In this document: positions 43,647-56,040 of the stretch, one piece after another | Numbering within the stretch: the first letter of the stretch is position 1 | Layout of the letters: every line of letters starts with the position of its first letter | Origin: Tridacna crocea | Taxonomy: Eukaryota; Mollusca; Bivalvia; Cardiida; Cardiidae | Length of the DNA: 64,000 bases | Assembly: GCA_943736015.1 (NCBI GenBank) | Contig: OX031058.1 | Location: forward strand, 23,895,001-23,959,000 | Reading direction: 5' to 3' | Position numbers and translations under genes: made by a program | The notes under the pieces: model-generated | Seen by the model: only the letters and a program-made list of their open reading frames with translations | Told to the model about the DNA's origin: nothing | Database searches by the model: none

Positions 43647-43670
43647 AGGATAATGATGGGGATAGCACCA
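43647..43670 (+). CDS. NCX: Candidate NCX microexon (24 nt)
   Basis: Bounded by a pyrimidine-containing acceptor (TTAATGTTTTACAG) and a consensus donor (GTAAGT). Phase 1 on both sides, so it joins exactly to the 24834 exon and to the 61287 exon and can be skipped without a frame change. It adds eight acidic/polar residues (E-D-N-D-G-D-S-T, first codon shared). Vertebrate NCX genes have tiny cassette exons (C, D, E) at this place in the Ca2+-regulatory loop (family knowledge). Such a short sequence cannot be confirmed by similarity, so the call rests on splice signals and phase. Confidence 0.55.
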
Positions 43671-45075
43671 GTAAGTATGAAGATGTCAATGTTGTTAAGC
43701 TAGTTTACACAGTAGTAGTGGTGGATATTATATTAGTTATCTCCCCCACACACCTTGAGTTCCATTTTATTGTCACACTTAACCCTTTTGATGCAGAAAA
43801 CAAACAGATGACTTTGCAGACTGTGTAGCTCATGATCAGACTGCACAGTACAAAGTCTATTCTAGAAATTGAATTTGAGGGAATTTCCTTCTGAAAAAAA
43901 AAGGAGGGATTTTCAAAAGCTGGGGGAGGGGGGGTCAGTCTTTTAACAGAGAGAAAACAAATAGCTCATAGTTATTACAGACCTTAAGTCCTGTCCAAGA
44001 CTAAGTAATGTTGATTTGTTAACATGTCCAAAGACAGTTTCTGGAATATCATTCTCTAGAAATCAAATTTATTTTTCAAAAAAAATTGGGAGTGAGACAA
44101 TTATAGAATTAATTCTTAAAAAAGTTAATTGCAATAACCCTAGTCTATAAGTAGCATTTCAAAAAAAAGTTTGTAACCTAGAAAACTGGGTTATTTCTGT
44201 AAGTTGGTGGATTTGGAAGTTATCTTCTTTGACCCACTGGTCAATTTAAAGCAGGCTCTATTCAAAACAAAAATTTTTATCTGAGTAAATTCTTTGCTTA
44301 GAGTCTTTTTTTTATTGCTTATTTTTCACCCAGGCCTGTCATGCATTGGGTTCGAATTTTTTTAGGAGCTGAGCTGAAAAACTTGGCACTATCATGCATC
44401 CTAGAACATATACTGACAATGTCCAATTTGATTTTAAACTTTTAGTTTTCTGTTATTTTGTCAGATTAGAGATTTGTCCCTTAACATTAGCTGAGGCATT
44501 GCAGTTTTGAGCTTTTACTGTTGAAAGAAATTATCTGTTACATTTATAAAATTCTGTAAAGTTGAATGATCCCTAGGGTACTAATCACAATTATGCAGAT
44601 GTTGTAGATCAAGATCATGTTACATGGGGTGTCCAGTGCTATGATCTACTTTGTCCGATACCTTGGGAGACATTTTTCGAAAACAGCCCTATTCAGTAAA
44701 ATAATATAGCTATCTCTTACATGTACATTTAGATGTATATATGTTTGTATCAATCTCAGGGTTAATTGTGTTTCAAGTTCAGTTTTTGTGTATAGTATAG
44801 AGTTTGGTTTCCTTTGTGTTGATTGTAAATGTGTTTGAAAAGTTTATGTTCATAGAATTATTAGTTATACAAGTTTTGAGTCTACTTAACAGGTATGATA
44901 TCAAGCGTGTTTTTGTACATGTATTTAGTATGAAAGACATCAATTTGTCATATTATAGATCATTGTTTTGTTTCTTCTCTATTTTTGACTGAAAATACAT
45001 TTACTGAAACATGAAAAATATTTTTTATATATCTCTTTGGGACCTGAAGATGATTGTTTGTCTTGCAGCAGACCG
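43671..45075. other. NCX intron sequence, nothing recognised
   Basis: AT-rich. No repeat family member or further exon supported. Confidence 0.3.
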
Positions 45076-45749
45076 TTTTTTAGCACACCTGAGCACAAGT
45101 GCTCAAGGTGAGCTTTTGTGATGTGCTGTGTCTGGTATCTGTTGTATGTTGTCTGTCATTAACTTTCACCTAAAATATGCTCAGTATATTTTCAGTCCCA
45201 TACTTATGAAACTTGTCAGAATGTTTGTCTCTATAACATCAGAGACAAGTTTGATAATGGGTCATATTGGGACAAAACTAGGTCACTATGTCAAAGCATA
45301 GAATGCTCTAGTATGCCCCAGAGGCCACATTTTTAGTCCAAAACTCCTGAAAGTTGGTCAGAATGTTTGTCTTGATGGTACCTCAGACAGGTTTGAAAAT
45401 GGATCATGTAGGATCAAAAACTAGATCTCTAGGTCAAACCTTATGTGCTCCAAAGGTCACATTCTTAGTCCAAAAATCTTGAAAAATTGTCAGATCTTAG
45501 AAACGCCTTCTGTTTGGTCCAGAAGCCATATTTTCTATCCAAAACTCTTGAAAGTTAGGATGTTTGCCTTGTGATATCTCACTGAATCAAATCTTTGGAT
45601 GCTCCAGAGGCCACATTACCAGTCAAATACTCGTGAAAATCTTGGTAGAATGCTTGTCATTACTGGAATTTCTCAAGAAATTAAAAATTGGTCATGTTTG
45701 GTCCAAAGACTCAGGTGAGCAACTTATGGTCCATCATGGCCCTTTTTTT
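45076..45749 (+). mobile_element. Pearl-like element, short degraded 145 bp type
   Basis: Left hairpin AGCACACCTGAGCACAAGTGCTC. About four diverged units (GTTGGTCAGAATGTTTGTC at about 45354). Right end CTCAGGTGAGCAAC and GTCCATCATGGCCC. Confidence 0.8.
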
Positions 45750-46458
45750 CTGCAAGTGACCATTTTTTTTTCTTTTTGTGTATTAGTTTCATTCATATTC
45801 ATAGTAACCATATTTTACATGGGTGTTTTTAAAAGCAACAGGGGTATTCGGCAAAATGACAGTTGTCCCCCTTAGAAGACATAGACTGAAGGAAACCTAA
45901 CTCAGCTGTATACAGAAGGAATGCACACATGATGTAACGACCACACCACTATTACTACAAGAGCACTTTGTAAAAAAACATGATGTATTTACCTTGCTTT
46001 TCCATGTAATACAGCTTCGCATAAATCACTGTATAGGTGAAAGGTTCGGTCACTGAATGCTGATAAGAGTTAACTTTTCTGCTCAGAATCATCTTTATAG
46101 TAAATAAAGATCCAACATACACATATACTAAGCTTATGGAATAGTATTTATCTTTTCTACATAATTTAGTATCTACATGGTACCAGGTCCAGCTTTTTCT
46201 CCTTAATCACATTGTTCGTGATAAAGGATTCAATAATTCTAAATTCACCTTACCATTGGTCCTTACGACAAAGATTCAACTTTTTTTGCAGTCTTATTCT
46301 GAAAAAATCTTAAAGATCCAATTTTGGGATGGATATTTTGTTTGCACATGATAAACAGTTATTGCTTTCCTCTTGATACTACTGCAAATGATAGTTAGTC
46401 TAACTTTTTTTTTTACATAAATCACTTTACAATGTAATATTTGATCAATCAGTCAGAC
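45750..46458. other. NCX intron sequence, nothing recognised
   Basis: AT-rich. No supported feature. Confidence 0.3.
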
Positions 46459-46660
46459 TTAATCCTTTGCCAGTGCAAGTTTTAAAAAAAAGAATATTCC
46501 TACTACATTAAGGATAAAAAGGAAAAAAATGCTGCTGATCAGGGTTTCCTTTTTTCTCACCATGTTTTCCTGCTTTCAGAGACAAATTTTATCCTTTTAT
46601 GCATTAGTCATCTGCAAATTCTTCCAATTTGGACAAGACTAAACGCTTTTCAACATAATT
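46459..46660 (+). repeat. Degraded hairpin-element copy
   Basis: TTAATCCTTTGCCAGTGC left end. Broken stem AAATGCTGCTGATCAGGGTTT. The right flank with CATCTGCAAATTCTTCC is recognisable. Confidence 0.6.
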
Positions 46661-48174
46661 TATGAGAGTTACATTTTTGCACAGTGTCAGTCACAATGAT
46701 TAGGGATCCAGTTATTAAATACAAACATAGTTTGCACGTGATATAGGGTTGTTGCTTTTCACATTATAGTACCTTTTACATGATATAATGCTTTTTATTT
46801 TGTTAATCACTTAGGTATTACAAGGTAAGGTTCCGTCTGCAGACTCAGAATATTTTACACATGACATATTCAGGTCCATTAATTGTTCTACTTAAAATTA
46901 CTTGGTAATAATGTATATGATGTAAGATTCAGTTTTTAGTGGTGAAAGTAATTCAGACTGTATATTAAAACATTAATTAATGAACGAATGTCTTGTACTG
47001 CATTTATCATGTACTTGAAAGAAAGTCCACACCTACAATTTTCTTAAATGTAAGCTAATTTAAAGGTAATGACTATTAGGACCTTATAATTCACCTGTTT
47101 GCGAAACCAACTGCAGCTATTCTGCATCAGGCTCGTAGAAGTCTGTCACAGGATAAAATGTGTCTTTTATGATGCATATTTCAATGATAATGCCATGTTT
47201 ACACTGTACCCCAGTACCAAAGTACCAAAGTACATTGGACATAACTGGCTTGACATAAGAGATTGGAATGGGATAAACAAACATGAAAAACAGTGATTGT
47301 TGTTCTAGGTTCTTTTTGATTATTTAAACAGTTGCCAGGGCATCCCAGTGCATAACAGACATAGCACAGACAAATGCTGTACAGGTTGATTGCAACAAAA
47401 CTTGCCAGCACATCAGTGATCATATTAAGACTTGGAGGCAATCCATTATTTGATGGCATAGCTTTCTGTCCAGTTTTGTTGAATTCTGTTGTGCATGTTG
47501 GTAGTTCCGCTCGCTAACTTGGGAGTTGGACATTTCATTGCATTCTGTCAAGGTGCATCCCAGCATTTGACAAGTTTTCCAATGTGATCTGTAACAGTGT
47601 GTTGCACTCTATTTCGGTCTGAGTAGACTGTAGCAATGTCTAGGCTGGATTATATAAAAACTGCAATATAGGTAAAAATTGGAATCATTTGAATCTACTG
47701 AGTCAAAGGTGAAGTGTATATCTTATGCCAGCCAATTTGCAGAGACATACAAAGGCCCCAGCCAATTTGCAGAGACATACAAAGGCATCTAACCAGCACA
47801 AACACCAATACCACTAGTAGAGGATCAGGTTCAACCTTACAATCTTAGGTGGCTTGATGTTTTTTGGCTTGCTCTGTGGCAGATTTTCCCATCCTATTAT
47901 GATTCACTCTATTCCTGAGAAAAAAATTATTCATTTGCAACAAGAAAATATTGCTTCTCTCATCTTAGCATATCATTTTGACAAAAGTCTTGGAATACAG
48001 TAATTACGGATTGGGAGGCCTTCTTTTTATACAATGGACACAAACATGTTCCAAAGAAGCCAGCTTATCAAGTCCTATCCTCCAGAATGCTTCACAGAGC
48101 ATAATCAAAGTGTTGAGAATGCTGACGTGGCATTTGTCAAGGAAGCCATTATGTGAAATTAACAATTTGAAAAT
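46661..48174. other. NCX intron sequence with a 30 bp duplication
   Basis: A 30 bp unit (GCCAATTTGCAGAGACATAC...) is tandemly duplicated at 47728-47787. The rest is AT-rich without exon or known repeat. Confidence 0.5.
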
Positions 48175-48868
48175 GAGAGGGCTATAATGGCCCTGGACTG
48201 CTCATCTGAGTCAATTGGCGAAATTCACTCCTCGTGCGTAATTTAATTACTGACCAATTGCCCGGTAAATTGAGCATAAAATATGACCTCTAGAGTGCTC
48301 ACAAGGAATTTTCTAAAGTTGAACTAATTTATCACCCGAAACTCATCAAAAATTTATCAAGACAAATATTTTGAACAGTTTTCAAGTTAATTGAGCAAAA
48401 AATGTGGTTTTTAGAGTGCCCACAAGGTATTTCTTAAATTTGACCAAGTGACCTAGTTCATAACCCCAGGTGACCCAAGTCCAAACTCACTCCACATTTC
48501 ATCAAGACAAACATTCTGACCAATTTCCTAAAGATGACCTAATTTATCACCCAACTGACCCAACTGACCCAATTTAGAACTCATTTAACATTATCAAGAC
48601 AAACATTCTGAATGGTTTTCTAGTCAATTGAGCTAGAAATGTAGCCTTTAGACTGCCCACAAGGAATTTCTTTATTTTGACTTAGTGACCTAGATTTTGA
48701 TACCAGGTGACCCAATTTTGAACTCATCCTAGATTTTATCATGACAAACATTCTAAATGATTTTTAAGTCAATTTAGCAAAAATGTGGCCTCCAGAGTGT
48801 CCACAAGGTATTACATTAATTTGACATTGAGACCTAGTTTATGACCCCAGTTGACCCAATTTTAAACT
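48175..48868 (-). mobile_element. Pearl-like element, minus-strand degraded 145 bp type
   Basis: Begins with the inverted right end (GGGCTATAATGGCCC...CTGCTCATCTGAG). It continues through diverged inverted units (GACCTAGTTCATAACCCC, AAGACAAACATTCTGACC). Confidence 0.7.
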
Positions 48869-49428
48869 GAGTAAACATGCTGTGCTTAGGTGGGCTATCA
48901 GGATCACTACATACCAAATAACAAAGCTCTATGCTTTCCAGTTTTAGAAAAGAAGAACTTAAAAGTTTTCCTTCTTTGGTTTTGACTACAGGGACATCAT
49001 TTTAACAAACTTGGTAGAAGTCCACTTGTAGATGCTACATACCAAATATAAAAGCTCAACACCTTCCAGTTTTAGAGGAGGATTTTAAAGTTTTCCTTCT
49101 TTGTTCCTATGTTTGAACTTGTGACCCCTGGGCCGGTGCCAGTTTTGACTCCAGGGGCATCATATGAACAAAATCGGTAGGGGTTGTCTAGGAGATTCTA
49201 AATGCCAAATATCAAAGCTCTATGTCTTCAAGTTTCAGAGGTAAATAATTCTAAAGTTTTCCTTTAATTGTTTCTATGTTCGAATTTGTGACCCCGGAGG
49301 CCAGCCTTGACCCCAGGAGCATCATATGAACAAACTTGGTAGAGGTCTACTCAGAGATGCTACATACCAAATATCAAAGCTCTATGCCCTCTAGGTTCAG
49401 AAGAGATTTTCAAAGATTTTGCTGTTTT
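48869..49428 (+). repeat. Pearl-like left-end fragment and a different tandem core
   Basis: GTGCTTAGGTGGGCTATCAGG resembles a left end. The following ~128-163 bp units contain CATACCAAATAACAAAGCTC, TCCAGTTTTAGA and ATGAACAAACTTGG (anchor positions 48914, 49042, 49205 and 49367). Confidence 0.65.
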
Positions 49429-51110
49429 TTAGCTCCACTGGCCGAAGGCCAGCGGGCTAATGTCAAGGCCCGTTGTCCGTCGTGCGTCCGTCCGTCCGTG
49501 CGTCCGTCCGTGCGTTAACTTTTTCTTTAAACATCTTCTTCTCTGAAACTACCTGTCCAATTTTGATGAAACTTCACAGAAATGATCCTGTCATGGTCCT
49601 CTTCAGAATTTCTTGAAAGAATTTAATACCTTCAAAAACTCTGGTTGCCATGGCAACAAAACTGAAAAAATTTAAAAATCTTTGAAAATCTTCTTGTCTG
49701 AAACCGTAAGGCCTAGGGCTACCAAATTTTGCATGTAGCTTTATCTAGTGGACCTCTACCAAGTTTCTTCAAATTATAGCCCTGGGGTCAAAATTGGCCC
49801 CGCCCCGGGGGTCACAAGTTTTACATGGGCTTATTTAGAGAGAACTTTAAAATTCCTCTTCTACCTATGCATAGGACCTAGGGCTACCAAATTTGGCATG
49901 TAGTTTTATCTAGTGGACCTCTACCAACAGTGTCCAAATTATAGCCCTGGGGTCAAAATTGGCCCCGCCCCGGGGGTAACAAGTTTTACATGGGCTTATA
50001 TAGGGAGAACTTTAAAATTCTTTTTCCACCTAGCCATAGGGCCTAGGACTACCAAATTTGGAATGTAGCTTTATCTAGTGGACCTCTACCAAGGGTGTCC
50101 AAATTATAGCCCTGGGGTCAAATTTGGCCCCGCCCCGGGGGGTAACAAATTTTACATGGGCTTATATAGGGAAACTTTAATAATCTACTCGTACCTAGCT
50201 GTAAGGGCTAGGGCTATCAAATTTTGCATGTAACTTCATCTAGGGGGTCTCTACCAAAGGGTGCCCAAATTATAGCCCCGGGGTCAAATTTAGCCCCATC
50301 ACAGGGGGTCACAACTTTTACATGAGCTTATATAGGGAAACTTTGATAATCTACTTGTACATAGCCATAAGGCCTAGGGCTACCACATTTTGCGTGTAGC
50401 TTTATCTTATGGGCCTCTACCAAGAGGGCCCAAATCTTAACTTTGGGGGTCAAGTTTGACCCCACCCCAGGGGTCACAAGTTTTACATTGGCTTTTACAG
50501 TGAAAACGTGATAAACCTGTCTCATGGGTCACATATTTTAGAGGGCCTTTTATTGAGCAAACTTGTTTTACAGGGCTTTTTATTGGGCAAGATTAAAAAA
50601 TCTTCTTGTTTATAAACACACATTCTAGTTTCATATTGTAGGTCTGGGGTCAAAATTGCCTCCATTCAGGGATCACAAGTTTAACATGGGCTTCAAAATA
50701 TAGTCACTTCAATTTAAACATTAATCAAGGGAAAAAACTCTATTTATGAAAGATAAAGTTTGGTACTATTTACTTCCCTTGATTATCAAACTGCTTTGAT
50801 ACATGATTGGTACTAGACATTAAGTTTTTTGATAGAAAATATTCTGTTTTCAAGGAGTGTGATTCATTTTGATGCTAATAGTTATGCTCAAATGAGGTGA
50901 ATAATAAATTCAGAGTAAGGTTTCTATCATTCAGCTTATTTTTCCAAGGATTTTACCTTTCATGCCAGTGAATTAATCTGCTTGTATTGCCTGACAGTGT
51001 TCATTGTTTTTGAAGGCCCTCTTTTTCATGATCATGAACACTTCAATTTGTGTGGTAAAGGGTTAAAAAGCCAGTGGAGCGATACAGGGCCATCATGGCC
51101 CTCTTGTTTT
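49429..51110 (+). mobile_element. Pearl-like element with ~5 units of 165 bp
   Basis: Left end AGCTCCACTGGCC/GAA/GGCCAGCGGGCT: same loop as the 33 kb element, different but complementary stem. A CGTCCGT-rich stretch follows. Core units (CTAGGGCTACCAAATTTTGC, GGGGTCAAAATTGGCCC) start at 49713, 49878, 50043, 50209 and 50374. Right end GGGCCATCATGGCCCTCTTG. A hairpin-element fragment (about 50990-51066, ending GTAAAGGGTTAA) lies just before the right end. Confidence 0.8.
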
Positions 51111-51114
51111 TCCT

Positions 51115-51345
51115 TTCTGTTACTATGGCAACCAGATTCAAGGGTGAAATTCAATCTCTTAAACAAGTTCGGTAGAACTTTATCAAGGGAACATCCATAC
51201 CAAATTTCATCAAGATTGGCTCAGGGGTTTAGGAGGAGAAGATGTTTAAAGGAATTTGGACAGACGGACAGATCTTAGCCGATCAGATCTTAGTGACCGA
51301 TCACAATTCCTCACCTTGGTACTAAGTGCTCATGTGAAAAAATAA
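51115..51345 (-). repeat. Pearl-like minus-strand fragment
   Basis: Inverted core (AGGAGGAGAAGATGTTTAAA), inverted CGTCC-type stretch (GGACAGACGGACAG) and inverted left end (CACCTTGGTACTAAGTGCTC). Confidence 0.65.
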
Positions 51346-52269
51346 TCATTGTTTAAATATTGACTTGAAAATCAACCTCCTAAGTGAATGAATAGGTCAC
51401 TGGTTAAAGGTAGATTACTGGTGCCTAACTTTGCATCATTTGTGTATTGGTGGTCTCCCTTTGATCTTTCAAGAGGAGTCATGAGTGATCTCATAGTGGC
51501 ATTGTCTTCAACAAATGCAACAAAAAACATGGCAGACCTTGATGGGAGTGTCAGAAATATGAAAGACCTTATCAGAATTTGACATGCTTGGATGGAACAT
51601 GCAAGCATTTTGTGGAAGAGTCAAGAGACAGATCCATGGTAGGTCTTTGGGCACTTTGGTATTGAGCAGCCCTTCCCTGCCAGATACTGTTATGGATACT
51701 GTGAGATACAGCAATGTAATTTAGCTGGACCTAACTGATATTGGTAAAGGATGAAAAAAAATATTGTGGTGCACTTTGGTTTTGACAAGCAGGGCTGCCA
51801 TGATTGACAGGAACATCGTGGAAATATATGTATAGCATTTGCAATCAGATGATTTTGAAGTTAAATTCAGTTTTGATGATTAGAAAAAAAAATTCTGATT
51901 TAAGTTTTACATGTGGATAAAAGTGGATAATTGTGTACAGTTTTTTGCACATTATCTCTCCACAAAATGCATTAGTACACCATTGATGACATAACTTTGT
52001 ATTACATAAATTACTTTTATGGGTTTTTGTTCAGGTTTTTCTCCTGTCTTAGACATATGATTCTACAGTATGCAGTACATGCAAAAACATAACTAAGTAA
52101 TTTCAAAATATTTCACAAACATGAGCTTTACTGTATTTTCATTTCTGTTTGTCCATTCTTTAATTATTTTCAGTTTGACCTGAAAATACCTCAAGCATTA
52201 ATTTTGTCTTTTATAAATATGGGATTCAGGTAATTGTTTCCAGACAAAAGAATGCTCACTACTTATGAC
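51346..52269. other. NCX intron sequence, nothing recognised
   Basis: 51388-51740 is less AT-rich and has open frames on both strands without domains. No splice-bounded exon was accepted. Confidence 0.3.
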
Positions 52270-52499
52270 TTAACCCTTTACCACATGATACCAACTTTTA
52301 AAGACCCTGAAAAAAGAAGCCTTATGAAAACAATGTGGGAAAAGGAGAAAATGCTAGTAACTAGCATTTTCTCCTTTTTCCACATTTTTTCCTACCTTTA
52401 TCTAAACATTCTGTGATATTTGAGTTATTTTAATTTTGTTGTCTGCCAATGTTTTTGATATGGATAAGTCTTAAATTTTGTTGTTTTGTAAAGAGTTAA
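52270..52499 (+). repeat. TTAA-hairpin element with compensated stem change
   Basis: TTAACCCTTTACCACATG...TGTAAAGAGTTAA. The palindrome reads GCTAGTAACTAGC instead of GCTGGTAACCAGC, so both partners of one pair changed together. Confidence 0.95.
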
Positions 52500-52605
52500 C
52501 TCTTTCCAACTGCCAACTTGCACACCGTAATACTGCGAACTTGCACTCTAGCTAAAATCAGCTTGGAACTTACATGGAATCCAGTTGCCTGGATGTCATA
52601 ATTAT

Positions 52606-52868
52606 ATGGCCTGCAACATGCAAAAAGGGCATTCGGACATTTGCGTAAAGTGTTGTTGTATCGGATCAGTCTGCACAGCCCGTGCAAGCTAACCTGAAAT
52701 GACCTTTCCATTTTGATGTAATTTTCTGTTTTGCCAAACTCTACCATTTCACAAAATATGATGTCCTAAAAAGCGTTCTCGGATTAGCCTGTGGGGTATG
52801 TGCTGGCTGATCTGAGACAACACTTTATGTAATGGTCCAAATCCCTCTTTTCGAGTGTTGCAAGCCAT
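52606..52868. mobile_element. TIR element, two inner palindromes (263 bp)
   Basis: Ends ATGGCCTGCAACATGC and GTGTTGCAAGCCAT. Inverted arms of about 48 bp include GGACATTTGCGTAAAGTG. The inner GGATCAG...palindromes are partly decayed. Same family as 60989-61243. Confidence 0.85.
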
Positions 52869-53095
52869 ATCATCTTATGCACTAGGCAAAGGTTTCATTT
52901 CATAAGCATGTTTGTAAGTAAAGAATACAGCTATTATTGTCAAAATTATGATAGTCAAATTCCAACATCCATGGTCATGGATCACAAACCCTGCAAAAGT
53001 AGTTGTCTTGACATTTATCCAATGGATATTATTTTTTGTGAATTGTAGAATTTATATGCTTGATGTACAGGTATACATGCTGATTTTCTCAATTT

Positions 53096-53366
53096 GAACC
53101 CTTTACCACACACTGGTAATACTCTGTTAAAACAAGATATACAATGACGATAAACGCCAATGAGATTTTAGACGCCCAAAATGAAAGCACTCGCAGATGA
53201 CAAACTAAATGTAAATCAAAATTTGAAATTTGTTTCCAGCAGGACAGAAAACATTGTTGGAAATGGAGAAAATGCTGGTTACCGGCATTTTTCTCCTTTT
53301 GCAACAATGTTTTTGATAGGCTTTTATTATGTCAATGTTGTAAAATCTAGGGATTGTTTCATACAT
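53096..53366 (-). repeat. TTAA-hairpin element, diverged and enlarged
   Basis: CCCTTTACCACACACTGG left end. About 40 bp of extra sequence precedes GATTTTAGACGCCC. The palindrome has GGTTACCGGCATT. The right end GGGATTGTTTC is truncated. Confidence 0.75.
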
Positions 53367-53395
53367 GTATGATAATCAAATTTCTGCAATTACAA

Positions 53396-53951
53396 TTAAA
53401 GGTGGCCCTTCAGATTTTGGGACGAAAATTTTACAGAAATGCAAAACAATCATCCTTATACTCCCAAAGCCTTTTAATTTTCATTCATAAAACCCCAGTA
53501 GTCGAAAAGCATCCGACAACACGAAAAATTAAAGATTTAAGTGCTACAGGCCAGGTTGACATCAACGGGAGACAAGCTCTATTTTTAGATGATCAGTTTG
53601 CTCATTTACAGACAGGAATACACAGACAAAGTTTCAAACATAGCGTCAGAAGAAAAAATTATGGAAAATAATTATTACATGTTTGTTATGTAATGGATTA
53701 CAAGCATTATGAGTCACGTGCCAGTCACTTGACATCCCCAAAATGCTTTATTGGTTTTTGGCGCGAAATCTAAAAATAGTTTAAGAGGCTACGTAACCTT
53801 TTAAGGGAACACCATCAAAAAAAATTTTTTTTCAAAGTAATTTCATGAATCTTAATTATTGATGATTTGCATTATTTTTTCATATGAATTTCAGTGATAT
53901 ATATATTTTTTAATTTGGTGAGATGTAAAAATTCTAAATATCCACCTTTAA
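53396..53951. mobile_element. TTAA-flanked element with short TIRs (556 bp)
   Basis: ATTAAAGGTGG and CCACCTTTAAT form an 11 bp perfect inverted repeat with TTAA at both outer ends. It holds a 105-codon plus frame (53354-53671) with no recognised domain. It may be a non-autonomous DNA element (inference). Confidence 0.5.
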
Positions 53952-53979
53952 TAACAATATCTTGGCATAACCAAAACTA

Positions 53980-54201
53980 GGTTTACCACACAATCCCTAC
54001 TTATGACGCCCCTGAGAAAGAAGCCTTTTGAAACCTGTGGAAAAAGGAGAAAATGCTGGTAACCAGCATTTTCTCCTTTTCCCACAGTGTTTTCTACCCT
54101 TCCCAGAGCAAATTTCAATTTTTCAGTCACATTTATTTTATCGTCTGCAAATGCTTTGAATTTGGACCAGTCTACATTTTTCTTGTGTGGTAATGGGTTA
54201 A
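53980..54201 (+). repeat. TTAA-hairpin element, near-complete
   Basis: GGTTTACCACACAATCCC left end. A small deletion at the stem base (GAAACCTGTGG). Right end GGTAATGGGTTAA. Confidence 0.92.
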
Positions 54202-55401
54202 GGAGATCTGTACACACTGCCAACAGCATGAAGCTAAAAAAGTTATAAAACATACAACATCCTGGGCTTTCCAAATTTTGAACCCTCATGAATCAAAAAC
54301 TTTCAATGGAGTCTAATCCATATCTGGAAAATATCGGCAAACAAATGCTGACCGAGGCTAAAGTTAAAGCTCTTTACTTCTTGCTGAATCTGGTCAATTA
54401 CCATGAGTAGCATGTCCGGAAGACCAGCCTTCTTTGCAGGTAAATGGAAAAAATCAAATAGGTTGCTGGACCCATCAAGCACACACATAATTATGCTTAC
54501 TGTAAGGACCACTTCCATAAACATTTGAGGACAATCCATGCCATTAATGTTCTTTTCATATTTGATTACAGTGTACTTGGTTTTTTTTTTTGTCATCATG
54601 ACTGTTCTGCATCATGTGCCATCCATCCATTTAAAAACCTCATGTGTCAGGCATACACAAGACTTTAGTGTTCTCGAGACATTTCTATCAACCTCTGTTG
54701 CTTGGACTTCTTTGTAAGTTGATACTGTCAGCAGAACCCTGTTAAAATGGTATAATGATAGATAGATTTTAGCACGGAGCAGGTAGCTTCGACATTGCCA
54801 TTTTGCAAAACTCTTTCAACAGGGTACAGGTAGAAGTCAGGGCAGCAATTAAGGAGATCATGCATATGAAACTTTGTGTGTTTACACAAAAAGTCATTAC
54901 ATTTACATTAATATATGTTTTAGATTTAAACTATTCCTCTTGGCAGAGAAACAGCTAATTATAATGCTTGTATGAAATATTTTTGTTCAGTTTCTTTGGA
55001 GTGCACATGGAAATGTCCAAATACAACTTCCGACATTGTCACAATATTTCATGTCTATCTAATGTGCAATGTTCGTGATTTTCTGAGACAACTCTCTGTT
55101 TTGTGTGTTACCCCAAAAACCTTTAGATTACATAGGGCAGTACCAGTTGCAAATTCCCTTTTGGATGCTTCATGATCATAAGATTTTCTATGTCTCCTCT
55201 GCTATATGACTTGGTCCATATTTAAAACAGTTACTTCTGCATACAATAAATAAAGATGCAATGGGTGAAGTGGTCTTTCAAAGGGTAGAAGACAAAGCAA
55301 AAAAGACATATTACATGTAAGAAGAAAATGCAGGTAACTGAAATGATAAAAATGCTATAATTTCCCCATGGTCATGAAAGAACAGAATCCTTTTGTTACA
55401 G
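54202..55401. other. NCX intron sequence, nothing recognised
   Basis: AT-rich. No repeat family member or exon supported. Confidence 0.3.
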
Positions 55402-55616
55402 GGTAACAGTCTTATCCAGAGTTTTAACGATCCTAAGGAAGAACGCTTTTGAAAACATTGTGGAAAAAGGAGAAAATGTTTGTAACCAGCATTTTCTCCA
55501 TTTTGCCAAAGTATTTTCTGCCGTTCTCAGACAACCTTTTAAGCTACATTTATTTGCCACCTGTAAGTACTGTGAATTAGGACTTGTCCAAACTTTTGTT
55601 GTTTGGTAAAGGGTTA
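55402..55616 (+). repeat. TTAA-hairpin element, left end eroded
   Basis: GAGTTTTAACGATCCTAAGG left flank. Stem with GTTTGTAACCAGC. Right end GTTTGGTAAAGGGTTAA. Confidence 0.85.
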
Positions 55617-55622
55617 AGTATT

Positions 55623-55670
55623 GAGATAGCTGTAAATTGGTGCTATGAGATAGCTGTAAATTAGTGCTAT
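55623..55670. repeat. 24 bp tandem duplication
   Basis: GAGATAGCTGTAAATTGGTG-CTAT occurs twice in a row with one difference, directly after the hairpin element. Confidence 0.9.
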
Positions 55671-56040
55671 ATTTGTGTAGGTAGTGGAATCCCAGGCATA
55701 GAGACTATGCGAGAGGAGAGAGAATGCCATTAGTTTTATGTTTGTCATGTGCTTTTGTAGAGACATTTCCCAAATAGATTGTTTTTGTGATTCTTATGTT
55801 TTTTTTTTGATGTGCTTTTCTCAGAACTTGTTTTATTTGTCTAGTTTAGTACGATATTAAGTCAATGGTACTTATAGCAAATAACTTGGTAATGTAAATT
55901 GATTGAATTTAGTGGAAGATGTTTTAGAATTTCAACATCATACTGGCTTTGACTTCAGTTATCGCTTTTGGTGTTCTCTCATTTCATCATTTATTACATC
56001 TAGTCATTGGCTAAATCTTTGACTCTTTAGCTCCTGTGGG
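55671..56040. other. NCX intron sequence, nothing recognised
   Basis: T-rich sequence without a supported feature. Confidence 0.3.

Noticed and set aside
53354-53671. Additional host exon encoding a 105-residue peptide
   Set aside because: No paired splice sites in a phase fitting the NCX chain. The frame overlaps a candidate element boundary and no domain is recognised.
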